56,660 nt of DNA, from contig NZ_SWKK01000025.1 of assembly GCF_005144745.1 (NCBI RefSeq), positions 1-56,660 of the forward strand. The letters run 5' to 3'. Shown here piece after piece: positions 1 to 8,144 of this stretch. The translations under genes were made by a program, and so were the position numbers. Origin of the DNA: Flavobacterium sp. ASW18X. GTDB lineage: Bacteria; Bacteroidota; Bacteroidia; Flavobacteriales; Flavobacteriaceae. Within the stretch, counting starts at the first letter, position 1, and each line of letters begins with the position of its first letter. Under the pieces are notes generated by a model. The model had not been told where the DNA came from. It made no database searches and saw nothing but the letters and a program-made list of their open reading frames with translations.

Positions 1-64
1 TAAAATAAGCTACAGTTCTAACACGAAGCAGTTTAGTTTTTAGTTAATTTATTCAGTTTGTGGG

Positions 65-92
65 AACCCCGGCTTTTAGCCGGGGTTTTTTT
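65..92 (+). terminator. Rho-independent terminator of a gene left of the window
   Basis: Perfect GC-rich stem (ACCCCGGC at 66-73 pairing with GCCGGGGT at 79-86), a five-base loop, then a run of seven T on the + strand. The T-run is only on the + side, so it serves a rightward gene ending before the window rather than the leftward MOSC gene that ends at 91. Confidence 0.85.
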
Positions 93-726
93 AGTTGAGC
101 AACTGTCTATATTTTTCTTGTTTCCCTGGTTTAACAGCATCACAAACAAGTGCTTTTTTAATTACAGACGGTTCGGTGGTTTGGTTGGTAGCTAGCTCAT
201 AATATTCTTGAACAGTAAACTTGGCTGGGTGTTCTTGTTGTAAAATAAATTCGTCCCCTACCTTTACAGTTCCTTCTTCCAATACCTTTATATAGGTGCC
301 AGGACTAGGATATTCTAAAAATTCTTTAATCACAGCGGCATTATTAAACCTAATCCCTAATTTAAAACAAGGTTGTCTAGGTTCAGATATTTGGACCAGA
401 GCACTACCAACTTTATAAATATTACCAATATAAAGTTGCGTTTCATCAAAACTAGTTACGGTAAGGTTTTCTCCAAACATGCCATAGTGCCAATCTAGAT
501 TTGGATATTTTTCTTTCCAATACGGATAATGGTGTGTGGAATACAAATAGCATGCTTTGTAAACTCCTCCATGATGTTTTCTGTCAATCACGTTGTCTGA
601 TTTTACATCTGTTTTACCTAGGAAAATAGGTTGATTTATTGGCTTTTTAAAGATGCCCGTTTGGACTTCTTTTTTGCGCCATATTACTGTGGTCCTTTCT
701 CCAAGGTTAGTACTTACTATTTTCAT
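91..726 (-). CDS. MOSC domain-containing protein (YiiM-like)
   Basis: A 211-residue protein with the MOSC fold, related to the C-terminal domain of molybdenum cofactor sulfurases and to YiiM-type proteins that handle sulfur or N-hydroxylated substrates with the molybdenum cofactor. The sequence shows the family hallmarks: the HHGG motif near residue 51, GENLT near 85, and the conserved cysteine in SEPRQPCFKLG near residue 118. The length is normal for stand-alone MOSC proteins. No signal peptide, so cytoplasmic. It is the last of three leftward genes, and only 4 bp separate it from the DoxX gene upstream. The exact substrate cannot be told from sequence. Confidence 0.85.
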   Translation of the reverse strand: MKIVSTNLGERTTVIWRKKEVQTGIFKKPINQPIFLGKTDVKSDNVIDRKHHGGVYKACYLYSTHHYPYWKEKYPNLDWHYGMFGENLTVTSFDETQLYIGNIYKVGSALVQISEPRQPCFKLGIRFNNAAVIKEFLEYPSPGTYIKVLEEGTVKVGDEFILQQEHPAKFTVQEYYELATNQTTEPSVIKKALVCDAVKPGKQEKYRQLLN

Positions 727-730
727 AGTT

Positions 731-1078
731 TTAAAGATAGCTATATGCCCAGTAGATTAGAACAAATTGCAAGGGAATCCGTAATAGTAAAATCCATTTT
801 GGAATACCAGCCGCGGCTTTTTCACTACTCAACATGTAAAAATGAATGCTAAAAAATAGAATTAACATTAAAATTAAAGCGTAAATAGCCCAGTCTTTGG
901 TGCTTGGAAAACACAGACCTACTGCTACGGCTATTTCTGCAACACCACTCCAGAGCACTAGCGTTTTGTGTGCGGGTAAATAACGCGGCATTACACGCAT
1001 AAAAACTTTTGGTTTTATCAAGTGCATTGTTCCTGCAAATCCATACAAAAAAGCCATTAAATAAAGGTGCCAAGGCAT
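731..1078 (-). CDS. DoxX-like small integral membrane protein
   Basis: A 115-residue protein with four predicted membrane helices and the DoxX-type stretch SGVAEIAVAVGLCFPSTK (about residues 44-61), in which the GxxE/EIA pattern is typical. DoxX-like proteins are small inner-membrane proteins, sometimes linked to quinone or redox processes, and the function here is not established. It lies 11 bp downstream of the 453-residue membrane protein gene and 4 bp upstream of the MOSC gene, so the three probably share one transcript. Confidence 0.75.
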   Translation of the reverse strand: MPWHLYLMAFLYGFAGTMHLIKPKVFMRVMPRYLPAHKTLVLWSGVAEIAVAVGLCFPSTKDWAIYALILMLILFFSIHFYMLSSEKAAAGIPKWILLLRIPLQFVLIYWAYSYL

Positions 1079-1089
1079 AAAAGTTAGTT

Positions 1090-2451
1090 TTAAGATTTAA
1101 AATACCAAAAGGGAATGGTTTCTTCAACAGTGACTACCAAAGAATCTTTTTCTTTTTTCTTTCGCACTAAATTGATAACATGATTACCTTCGTTTAAGTC
1201 TCTTATATTTAAATAGGTTATAAAGCCCAGTAAATCTCTTTCGTCTGTGGTGGCAATAAAATCGGCATCTCTCATAACACCATCAATGGTAAAGTAATGC
1301 ATTTGATTAAAAACTTTTAAATACTTTTTGCGTAAACTAGAAAGTTTTTTGCTATTTGCCATCGAACTGTCAGAATTATTGATGGTTAAATTAAAAAGTT
1401 CTGTTCTAATGCCCCGTTTGTCTATTTCTGGTTTTAGAATACTATCAAAATTAAACACTAAATCGTCTAAATCTTTTGAGTACGGCAAGGTGATTTCTAA
1501 ATAATTGTTCTGTATTAATTTAGAAGGGATAACCATTTTTCCAGGCATGTCTTGTTTTTTTGTTAGCATATCCCGGTAACTATTTTTATGAGCAAAAACA
1601 TTATTAGATGTTTCTAAATCATTAAAATAATTGGTATTACTATATTCAATATTTACAATCAGCGCAATAATTATATAAATAGGCAACAAGAAAAATATAA
1701 TTCGCTTACCGAATTTATTATCTAAAAAATTATAGGTTAACGCCCTGTATAAAAAAGAAAACGTAATAAAGCTGAACACCCAGTAAATTGGAAAGTAGAG
1801 CTTGCTTACCCATTTATTCTTTTTTAGTAGGCCTTGGGTGATAAAATCTATAAATACAATTATTCCTCCTAAATTTAATACCATAAAAATAATGACGGAA
1901 AGTACTTGTAACCAGTCAGGATAACCTTTGCTAGTAATTAAGGTATGCAATAATATGGAATTGATGGCAAGTACAATGAAGAAAGAGAAAAAGTAAAATA
2001 TTAACAAAAAAGTAAGGGCAAAGATGATACTGCAGTAGTTTTCTAGATTAGCTATATATCTATCAAACGGACCAATATTTTTTGCTAAGTGCTTTTCAAA
2101 TTTTTTGGAGTAGTTTAATTTTTCGTAATTGATGTCGCCAGAAACATACCTTAATCCTAAAGAGCCTATCCATAACCCCCTAAGAATAATATGCGTGATT
2201 AAATTAAAGATTAAAATATACACGGAAACAAGTGCCAAAGAATGGCTAAAGACACTAAGTTCATTGCCAATATAGTTGGCTATAGCGCCTTGTTCTCTCA
2301 AAGGTTCTATTGCATTAAAAAGCCCATAAAGGACAAAACCTGAAAGTAATAATTCTAGTTCCCAACTTTGCTGTTGTAAAGCATCTAAAAAACGTTTAAA
2401 ACTTGGAGTACGGTAATCTGTATTCAATTTGTGAGTTGGTTTAAAACCCAA
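1090..2451 (-). CDS. Multi-pass membrane protein of unknown function
   Basis: I do not recognise this 453-residue protein. The first 260 or so residues hold about six hydrophobic segments (around 37-52, 70-92, 140-172, 185-208, 222-240, 252-272). A soluble C-terminal part of about 180 residues follows, rich in Asn, Lys and Asp, and probably extracytoplasmic or cytoplasmic depending on topology. The reading frame has no ATG before about residue 190, well inside the membrane part. An in-frame stop lies eight codons upstream of a TTG at 2451, so translation most likely begins at that TTG (or a second TTG at 2427). It leads a leftward group with DoxX and MOSC and diverges from the ATP-grasp gene. 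Confidence 0.65.
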   Translation of the reverse strand: MGFKPTHKLNTDYRTPSFKRFLDALQQQSWELELLLSGFVLYGLFNAIEPLREQGAIANYIGNELSVFSHSLALVSVYILIFNLITHIILRGLWIGSLGLRYVSGDINYEKLNYSKKFEKHLAKNIGPFDRYIANLENYCSIIFALTFLLIFYFFSFFIVLAINSILLHTLITSKGYPDWLQVLSVIIFMVLNLGGIIVFIDFITQGLLKKNKWVSKLYFPIYWVFSFITFSFLYRALTYNFLDNKFGKRIIFFLLPIYIIIALIVNIEYSNTNYFNDLETSNNVFAHKNSYRDMLTKKQDMPGKMVIPSKLIQNNYLEITLPYSKDLDDLVFNFDSILKPEIDKRGIRTELFNLTINNSDSSMANSKKLSSLRKKYLKVFNQMHYFTIDGVMRDADFIATTDERDLLGFITYLNIRDLNEGNHVINLVRKKKEKDSLVVTVEETIPFWYFKS

Positions 2452-2658
2452 GATACCTAAATAATTAAAATACTATCTAAAAACTGTATTGAAGACTTAA
2501 GTCTTTTTTTTGTGTATTAAAAGTTGATTTTACCTATTGAAACAATATTCAATATTCTTTAAACTCAAGAAAAATTAAGTAATTGATAATACTGTAGCTT
2601 AGAATTGGCTGTATGGTCAATCAAGTATATATTTAACCCATTCAATAAAGCAGACCGA

Positions 2659-3714
2659 ATGCCAAGCAAACCAAAAATAGCACCAAAGGAACTTTATAAT
2701 TATGTAAAGACCTCTTATTACAATTTTAGCCATAATAAGATGGCAAATAAGGCGCTAAAAACTATTGAAAAGGAAAAAGGGAAAGCAAACCCTAAAGAAC
2801 TAAAATTGGCAGAAGCTTATGCTAAAGATATATTGGGTTGGAAAGGGTATGCCCCTTGGTTAAAAGCATATACAGCTATGGCTGGGGAATTTAAAGAAGG
2901 GTGGTTGCCAGAAAATTATTTTGGAAACGTAGTTGTTCCAAAACTTCAAGGAGAGGTTGGTAAAACATCATTCTTAAAACCACTTTCTAAAAGACTGTTT
3001 GAAAGTGACGCTTTCTCTGATATAGGTTACTTAGTTAATCGTTCATTTTATGATAAGAATTATAAAATATGTTCCGCTTCAGAAATAAAAGAGAAATTAT
3101 TCTCAGAATCTGGTAAGATTGTTTTTAAGTTGAATAATTCTTTCCAAGGTAGGGGAGTTTTTGTGCTAGAGCAAGCTACATTTAATACAAAACAGGTGGT
3201 TAAATTTGGTGCTGGGGTGTTTCAGAATTACATAGAACAGCATTCCTTTTTTAATCAAATTATGCCTAACTCTGTTGCGACCATTCGCTTATTAACGGTT
3301 CTGGATGATTTTGGAGAATCATCTTTAAGAGCTGCTTATTTGCGAGTTGGCAGAAATAAGGATTCTCATGTAAAATCTAGTTCTCAAATTGTAGTTCCTA
3401 TAGCCTTAGATTCCGGAAATTTGAACGAACTGGGGCACTCCAAAATGTGGTTTACTATTAAAGAACATCCAGATACTAATTTTAAGTTTAAAGGGGAGCA
3501 GATACCAAGATTTAAAGAAATGGTAGAAACCGTATTAACAATGCAGAAGAAAATGTCTTTTGTTCGATGTATTGGTTGGGATGTAGTTTTAGATAAAGAT
3601 GACAAAATACAAGTTATGGAATGGAACGGATTCCATACGGGTATTGGTTTTGCAGAATTTACTCAAGGACCATGTTTTAAAAATTTAGGATGGGAACACT
3701 TGTGGAAAGAATAA
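2659..3714 (+). CDS. Sugar-transfer-associated ATP-grasp protein
   Basis: The protein resembles the ATPgrasp_ST family (sugar-transfer associated ATP-grasp), enzymes that couple ATP hydrolysis to forming an amide or ester bond on cell-surface or secondary-metabolite precursors. The ATP-grasp core is visible: a KIVFKLNNSFQGRGVFVLE stretch providing the adenine/phosphate-binding lysine and glycine loop, then VMEWNGFHTGIGF near the C-terminus giving the metal-binding Glu and Asn. I prefer ATG 2659. An in-frame TTG at 2605 would add 18 residues, but it lies close to a weak -7-like box (2594-2601). The gene stands alone, divergent from the 453-residue membrane protein and convergent with htpG. The substrate is unknown. 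Confidence 0.75.
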   Translation: MPSKPKIAPKELYNYVKTSYYNFSHNKMANKALKTIEKEKGKANPKELKLAEAYAKDILGWKGYAPWLKAYTAMAGEFKEGWLPENYFGNVVVPKLQGEVGKTSFLKPLSKRLFESDAFSDIGYLVNRSFYDKNYKICSASEIKEKLFSESGKIVFKLNNSFQGRGVFVLEQATFNTKQVVKFGAGVFQNYIEQHSFFNQIMPNSVATIRLLTVLDDFGESSLRAAYLRVGRNKDSHVKSSSQIVVPIALDSGNLNELGHSKMWFTIKEHPDTNFKFKGEQIPRFKEMVETVLTMQKKMSFVRCIGWDVVLDKDDKIQVMEWNGFHTGIGFAEFTQGPCFKNLGWEHLWKE

Positions 3715-3719
3715 AAAAA

Positions 3720-3756
3720 CCGTCTAAAGTCTATTTAAAGACTTTAGACGGTTTTA
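3720..3756. terminator. Bidirectional terminator between the ATP-grasp gene and htpG
   Basis: Perfect 12-bp stem (CCGTCTAAAGTC at 3720-3731 with its complement at 3740-3751) flanked by A-run on the left and T-run on the right, so it can end transcription from both convergent genes. Confidence 0.85.
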
Positions 3757-3795
3757 TATATATAGATTCCTGACTTTGCAGGAAGTAGTGTAACA

Positions 3796-5685
3796 CTACT
3801 TAATCATCTCGTAACTTCTAGAGATAAATTTGGTCAATTCTTCACCCTTTAATAGGCCCTTAGATAAACGTGCTAAATCTAAAGATTGACTTATTAATCG
3901 TTCTTTTTTCTTTGCCGTTTTAGTGTTTAGAATTTCACCAACTAATTCGTGGTTTGTATTCACAATAAGATTATACATATCTGGCATATTCCCCATTCCA
4001 AACATACCACCGCCACCAGTCTGTTGCATATCTTTCATTCTACGCATAAATTCTGGTTCTGTGATAATAAAAGGCTGGGCGGTGCTATCCATAGCTTCTA
4101 ATTGTACAGTGTAGGTACTATTTTCTCCTAAAACGCCTTCTAAATCAGCCTTTAATTTATCTTTTTCTTCATCAGATAACTTAGAAATAGTATTATCCTC
4201 TTTTTTAATAAGATTGTCTACATGGTCAGCATCTACACGAGCAAAACTTACATTTTCCTTAGAGGTTTCTAATTTCTGAATCAAGTGTGGTACAATAGGA
4301 GAGTCTAATAATAAAACCTCATAACCTTTTGCTTTGGCAGCTTCAATATAACTATGTTGGTTTTCTTGGTTAGAAGCATAAAGTAAAACTAATTTACCAT
4401 CTTTATCGGTTTGGCTTTCCTTAGTCTTTTCTTGTAGTTCTTCAAATGTGTAAAATTTTCCATCTACCGTAGGGTACAAAGCAAATTTTTCTGCGCGATC
4501 ATAGAATTTGTCTTCAGAAAGCATTCCGTATTCTATGACCACTTTAATATCATTCCATTTTTGTTCAAAATCTTCTCTGTTGTCTTTGAACAAGGAGTTT
4601 AGCTTGTCTGCAACCTTTTTAGTGATATAAGAAGATATTTTCTTTACCGCACCATCTGCTTGTAGATAAGAACGGGATACGTTTAAGGGAATGTCTGGTG
4701 AATCTATTACCCCGCGTAACATGGTCAAGAACTCTGGAACAATACCCTCTACATTATCCGTAACAAATACTTGATTTTGGTAAAGCTGTATTTTGTCTTT
4801 CTGTATGTTTAAGTCGTTTGTAAGCTTAGGAAAATAAAGAATACCCGTAAGATTAAATGGGTAATCTACATTTAAGTGAATGTTAAATAGCGGCTCTTCA
4901 AACTGCATAGGATAAAGTTCCCGGTAGAAGTTTTTGTAATCTTCACTTTCAAGGTCCGTTGGTTTTTTAGTCCAAGCAGGGTTAGGGTTATTAATAATGT
5001 TGTCTACTTCTTGTGTAGGCGCTGGGTCATCTTCTTTAGCATCTTCTGGTTTAGGTAGAGTTTCTGTACGTGTGCCAAATTTAATAGGTATTGGCATAAA
5101 CTTGTTGTACTTAGTCAACAACTCCCTAATTTTAGCTTCTTCTAAAAACTCAGTAGAGTCCTCGGCTACATGCAACACTATTTCTGTTCCGCGCTCTGTT
5201 TTATTAGCTTCAGAAAGTTCAAATGTTGGAGAACCATCACAGACCCAACGTACCGCAGGTTCATCTTTAAAACTTTTGGTAATTATTTCTACTTTCTCTG
5301 CTACCATAAAAGCGGAGTAAAAACCAAGACCAAAATGGCCTATTATGCCCGTGTCTTTGCCAGAATCTTTGTATTTATCTAAAAATTCTTCTGCACCAGA
5401 GAATGCTACTTCGTTTATGTATTTTTTAACTTCATCCTCTGTCATACCAATTCCCTGGTCAATAATGTGGATTTTTTTAGCATCCTTATCCACTTTAACC
5501 TCTATCATTGGATTGCCGTAATCTACCTTTGCCTCACCAATTGCAGTAAGGTGTTTTAGCTTTAGGGTAGCATCTGTTGCATTAGAAACCAATTCTCTCA
5601 AAAAGATTTCATGGTCACTATACAAGAATTTTTTAATTAATGGAAAGATGTTTTCTACAGAAACATTGATTTTACCTGTTGCCAT
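3796..5685 (-). CDS. htpG: Molecular chaperone HtpG (bacterial Hsp90)
   Basis: A 629-residue cytosolic Hsp90 homologue that binds and hydrolyses ATP to remodel client proteins. The N-terminal GHKL ATPase domain shows ELVSNATDA (31-39, catalytic Glu and Mg-binding Asn), IDQGIGMT (75-82) and GHFGLGFYSAFM (116-127). The middle domain begins after about residue 230, and the dimerisation domain forms the C-terminus. A charged linker (PKPEDAKEDD, about 211-220) between the first two domains is longer than in E. coli HtpG, as is common in Bacteroidota. It is a single-gene unit with its own terminator shared with the convergent neighbour. Confidence 0.97.
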   Translation of the reverse strand: MATGKINVSVENIFPLIKKFLYSDHEIFLRELVSNATDATLKLKHLTAIGEAKVDYGNPMIEVKVDKDAKKIHIIDQGIGMTEDEVKKYINEVAFSGAEEFLDKYKDSGKDTGIIGHFGLGFYSAFMVAEKVEIITKSFKDEPAVRWVCDGSPTFELSEANKTERGTEIVLHVAEDSTEFLEEAKIRELLTKYNKFMPIPIKFGTRTETLPKPEDAKEDDPAPTQEVDNIINNPNPAWTKKPTDLESEDYKNFYRELYPMQFEEPLFNIHLNVDYPFNLTGILYFPKLTNDLNIQKDKIQLYQNQVFVTDNVEGIVPEFLTMLRGVIDSPDIPLNVSRSYLQADGAVKKISSYITKKVADKLNSLFKDNREDFEQKWNDIKVVIEYGMLSEDKFYDRAEKFALYPTVDGKFYTFEELQEKTKESQTDKDGKLVLLYASNQENQHSYIEAAKAKGYEVLLLDSPIVPHLIQKLETSKENVSFARVDADHVDNLIKKEDNTISKLSDEEKDKLKADLEGVLGENSTYTVQLEAMDSTAQPFIITEPEFMRRMKDMQQTGGGGMFGMGNMPDMYNLIVNTNHELVGEILNTKTAKKKERLISQSLDLARLSKGLLKGEELTKFISRSYEMIK

Positions 5686-5816
5686 TCTTATCTGTATTTA
5701 GTTGTTTTTTGTTAGACTGTTATAAACTTTTTACTGTTGGCTTTTAGTCAAAAAAAATACCATTCTGTAAAAACTGACAAACTGGCATTTGGGGTTAAAA
5801 ATTAGATATTAAGAAA

Positions 5817-5876
5817 GTTTAACACAAATTAATATGTTTAACATAATGCAAAATAAATTAAACATAATTATATTTG
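5817..5876 (+). promoter_or_regulatory. Promoter with three TTTAACA/TTAAACA repeats
   Basis: A -7 box TATATTTG (5869-5876) matches the Bacteroidota TAnnTTTG consensus, but no TTTG stands at the usual -33 position. The upstream side instead carries GTTTAACA at 5817-5824, GTTTAACA at 5836-5843 and ATTAAACA at 5857-5864, spaced 19 and 21 bp, about two helical turns. The arrangement suggests an operator for a tandem-repeat binding regulator. The same core is present in the carH-like promoter near 40000. The promoter call is fairly safe, but the link to that regulator is inference. Confidence 0.55.
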
Positions 5877-5882
5877 TATTGT

Positions 5883-5990
5883 TGTGGTGAAAAAAATGCT
5901 ATGAAAAAGATACTCTACAACAAGAGTTGTTTATTTATTGGTTAGGTTGTTGAAAGTGCACTTTTGCTAGAAGGTGCACTTTCTTTTTTC
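5883..5990 (+). ncRNA. Possible small RNA or leader-peptide transcript
   Basis: The stretch lies between the -7 box at 5869-5876 and an intrinsic terminator at 5952-5990, so a transcript of about 105 nt is expected. It contains a small stem (ACTCT/AGAGT, about 5911-5926) and the strong terminator stem. A 14-codon ORF also fits (ATG at 5901, peptide MKKILYNKSCLFIG, stop at 5943-5945). Whether the product is an RNA, a small peptide or only a leader of the TetR gene 56 bp beyond the terminator cannot be decided from sequence. Confidence 0.35.
5952..5990 (+). terminator. Rho-independent terminator of the short transcript
   Basis: Ten-base perfect stem GAAAGTGCAC (5952-5961) with GTGCACTTTC (5974-5983), 12-base loop, then TTTTTT. 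It lies upstream of the TetR gene rather than after any long ORF. This is what defines the short upstream transcript. Confidence 0.8.
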
Positions 5991-6045
5991 TTGTTGTAAC
6001 TTTAGGTTGAAATAAATAAAAAATTAATTAAACAATATTTTAGAT

Positions 6046-6708
6046 ATGGCTACAAAAAGTACTGCTTCCAAAATGACAGAAGATAAAATTTTGGGTTTTT
6101 ATATGGATGAGGTTCTGGAACAAGAAGCCTATCCAAAATCAGTTTATAAGTTCTGTAAGAATCATAAGATTAAAGAAGAAGAGTTTTACACATTTTTTGG
6201 TTCGTTTGAGGCCTTAAAGGAGCGTGTTTGGCATAAATTTTATGAGAATACTATTAATGTATTGCACAAGAATGGCGAATACACCTCTTTTACAAATAAA
6301 GAAAAATTGTTAAGCTTTTATTACACATTTTTTGAGGTGTTAACCCTTAATAGGAGTTATGTTCTTTATGTTTTAGGGGAGCACGTAACTATGCCAGATA
6401 GGGTAAAGGAATTGAAGTCGTTAAGACCCAAGGTTAAGGCATTTGCAAAAGATTTGGTAGAGGCAGGGAATGAAGGCAAAACCTTGAAGATTACAAAAAA
6501 GAACCCCCAAGTTTTTGCAGAAGGAGCATGGTTTCAATTTTTGTTTCTGCTTAGATTTTGGGTAAAGGATAGTTCTGCTGGATTTGAAAAAACAGATATG
6601 GCTATAGAAAAGTCTGTAACTACAGTTTTTGATGTTTTTGATAATACACCTCTAGATAGTCTGTTAGATTTTGGAAAATTCTTGTACAAGGAAACCGTAA
6701 CTAAATAA
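6046..6708 (+). CDS. TetR-like transcriptional regulator
   Basis: A 220-residue protein with a short, diverged TetR-type helix-turn-helix at the N-terminus (about residues 10-60, including EEEFYTFFGSFEALKERVWHKF, which parallels the usual YxxFxxKxxL signature). A helical ligand-binding C-terminal domain follows. It ends 9 bp before the ABC1-kinase gene and is almost surely co-transcribed with it, an arrangement known in flavobacteria. It may bind a lipid-like or quinone-like ligand, but this is a guess from the partner. ATTAAACA at 6027-6034, just before its start, repeats the motif seen upstream of the small transcript. Confidence 0.75.
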   Translation: MATKSTASKMTEDKILGFYMDEVLEQEAYPKSVYKFCKNHKIKEEEFYTFFGSFEALKERVWHKFYENTINVLHKNGEYTSFTNKEKLLSFYYTFFEVLTLNRSYVLYVLGEHVTMPDRVKELKSLRPKVKAFAKDLVEAGNEGKTLKITKKNPQVFAEGAWFQFLFLLRFWVKDSSAGFEKTDMAIEKSVTTVFDVFDNTPLDSLLDFGKFLYKETVTK

Positions 6709-6717
6709 TGGAGTAGA

Positions 6718-8025
6718 ATGAAAACATTGGATAAAATACCAACAGGTAAGTTGGAACGTGCAGGGAAATTGGTAAAGACCGGTGTTAAAATTGGTGGCAA
6801 CTACGTTAAATACTATGGTGCTAAATTAATAGATGCAGAAAAGGCTAAAGAGCAATTAAATGAAGATAATGCAGAAGATATTTATGACGGATTAAAGGAT
6901 TTAAAGGGTAGTGCATTAAAAGTAGCTCAAATGCTTAGCATGGAAAAAAATTTGCTACCCAATGCTTATGTAGAAAAATTTTCTTTGTCTCAATTTTCGG
7001 TACCTCCATTATCTGCCCCGTTAGTACGTAAAACTTTTAAAAAGTACTTAAATAAATATCCTGAAGAAGTTTTTGATTCGTTTGAAAAAGATAGTGTCAA
7101 CGCCGCGAGTATAGGCCAAGTACATAGGGCTGAAAAAAATGGAAAAAAATTGGCAGTTAAGATTCAATATCCAGGAGTTGCAAATAGTATTAGCAGTGAT
7201 TTGGCTTTAGTGAAACCTGTGGCAATACGGATGTTTAATCTGCAGGGCAAAGATTCTGATAAGTTTTTTAAAGAGGTAGAAGGTAAGTTGTTAGAAGAAA
7301 CAGATTATGTTTTGGAGTTGCAACAAAGCCAAGAAATTACAACAGCTTGCAAGAGCATACCTAATATGCGTTTTCCATCGTATTATCCAGAGTTGTCTAG
7401 TGAACGTATTTTAACTATGGATTGGATGCAGGGGAAACATCTGAGTGAGTTTGCCAAGACAAATTTCTCTCAAGAAGTAGGTGATAAGCTAGGTCAGGCA
7501 CTTTGGGATTTTTATATGTTTCAAATTCATGGCTTAAAAAAAGTGCATGCAGACCCTCACCCAGGTAATTTTTTGGTTAATGATGCGCACGAATTAATTG
7601 CCATAGACTTTGGTTGTATTAAGTTAATACCAGATAGTTTTTATGTGCCTTATTTTGAACTGGCAGAAAAGGATAACATATCTAATCCAACAATTTTTTC
7701 AGATAAGTTGTATGAACTAGAGATATTAATGCCGACAGATACGGACCAGGAATTACAATTTTTTACAGAACTATTCAAAGAAATGCTTACGCTCTTCACT
7801 TCGCCTTTCCATGAGGATACCTTTGATTTCGGAGATGAAAAATTCTGGGGGCAAATTGCAAATTTAAGTGAGCGTTATTCCAAAGATCCGCAAATCCGTA
7901 AAATGAATGGGAACAGGGGTTCCAAGCATTTTTTATACATGAACAGAACTTTCTTTGGGTTGTACAATTTACTGCATGACCTTAAAGCTAAAGTAGAAGT
8001 AAATAATTTTAGGAAATACCTTTAA
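6718..8025 (+). CDS. ABC1/UbiB (AarF/ADCK) family atypical kinase-ATPase
   Basis: A 435-residue UbiB-family protein kinase-like ATPase, a group linked to ubiquinone, menaquinone or other isoprenoid-lipid metabolism. Visible motifs: the N-terminal extension signature KVAQMLS (68-74), where most relatives have KxGQ; the Ala-rich nucleotide loop NAASIGQVHRA; the AVKIQYPG lysine; the catalytic HADPHPGNFLV; and the metal-binding AIDFGCIK. There is no obvious C-terminal membrane segment of the E. coli UbiB type. It is the second gene of the TetR-ABC1 unit. The specific lipid substrate is unknown. Confidence 0.88.
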   Translation: MKTLDKIPTGKLERAGKLVKTGVKIGGNYVKYYGAKLIDAEKAKEQLNEDNAEDIYDGLKDLKGSALKVAQMLSMEKNLLPNAYVEKFSLSQFSVPPLSAPLVRKTFKKYLNKYPEEVFDSFEKDSVNAASIGQVHRAEKNGKKLAVKIQYPGVANSISSDLALVKPVAIRMFNLQGKDSDKFFKEVEGKLLEETDYVLELQQSQEITTACKSIPNMRFPSYYPELSSERILTMDWMQGKHLSEFAKTNFSQEVGDKLGQALWDFYMFQIHGLKKVHADPHPGNFLVNDAHELIAIDFGCIKLIPDSFYVPYFELAEKDNISNPTIFSDKLYELEILMPTDTDQELQFFTELFKEMLTLFTSPFHEDTFDFGDEKFWGQIANLSERYSKDPQIRKMNGNRGSKHFLYMNRTFFGLYNLLHDLKAKVEVNNFRKYL

Positions 8026-8144
8026 ACTATATTATTTCTTTAGATAGTTGCTTTTAATTTAGCATTTCTTAATTTGCACCGCTAAATTTTTTAAAATCCA
8101 AAAAATAAAGGTGATGTTCGCCTCTAAAAACTAAAATTGTGGCT

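Noticed and set aside
1-60. A gene or tRNA in the first 60 bases
   Set aside because: No cloverleaf or motif is visible. The stretch before the terminator is probably a gene's 3'UTR, and the TAA at 1-3 may be its stop, which cannot be tested.
631-852. Rightward 73-codon frame across the MOSC/DoxX junction
   Set aside because: It runs antisense to two well-recognised genes and has low-complexity, unconvincing composition.
849-1127. 92-codon leftward frame over DoxX
   Set aside because: It overlaps the DoxX gene in another frame on the same strand and has no protein-like motifs.
4997-5320. Long antisense frame inside htpG
   Set aside because: It shadows the htpG coding frame, and its Ser/Val-rich composition is what antisense of a Hsp90 gene gives.
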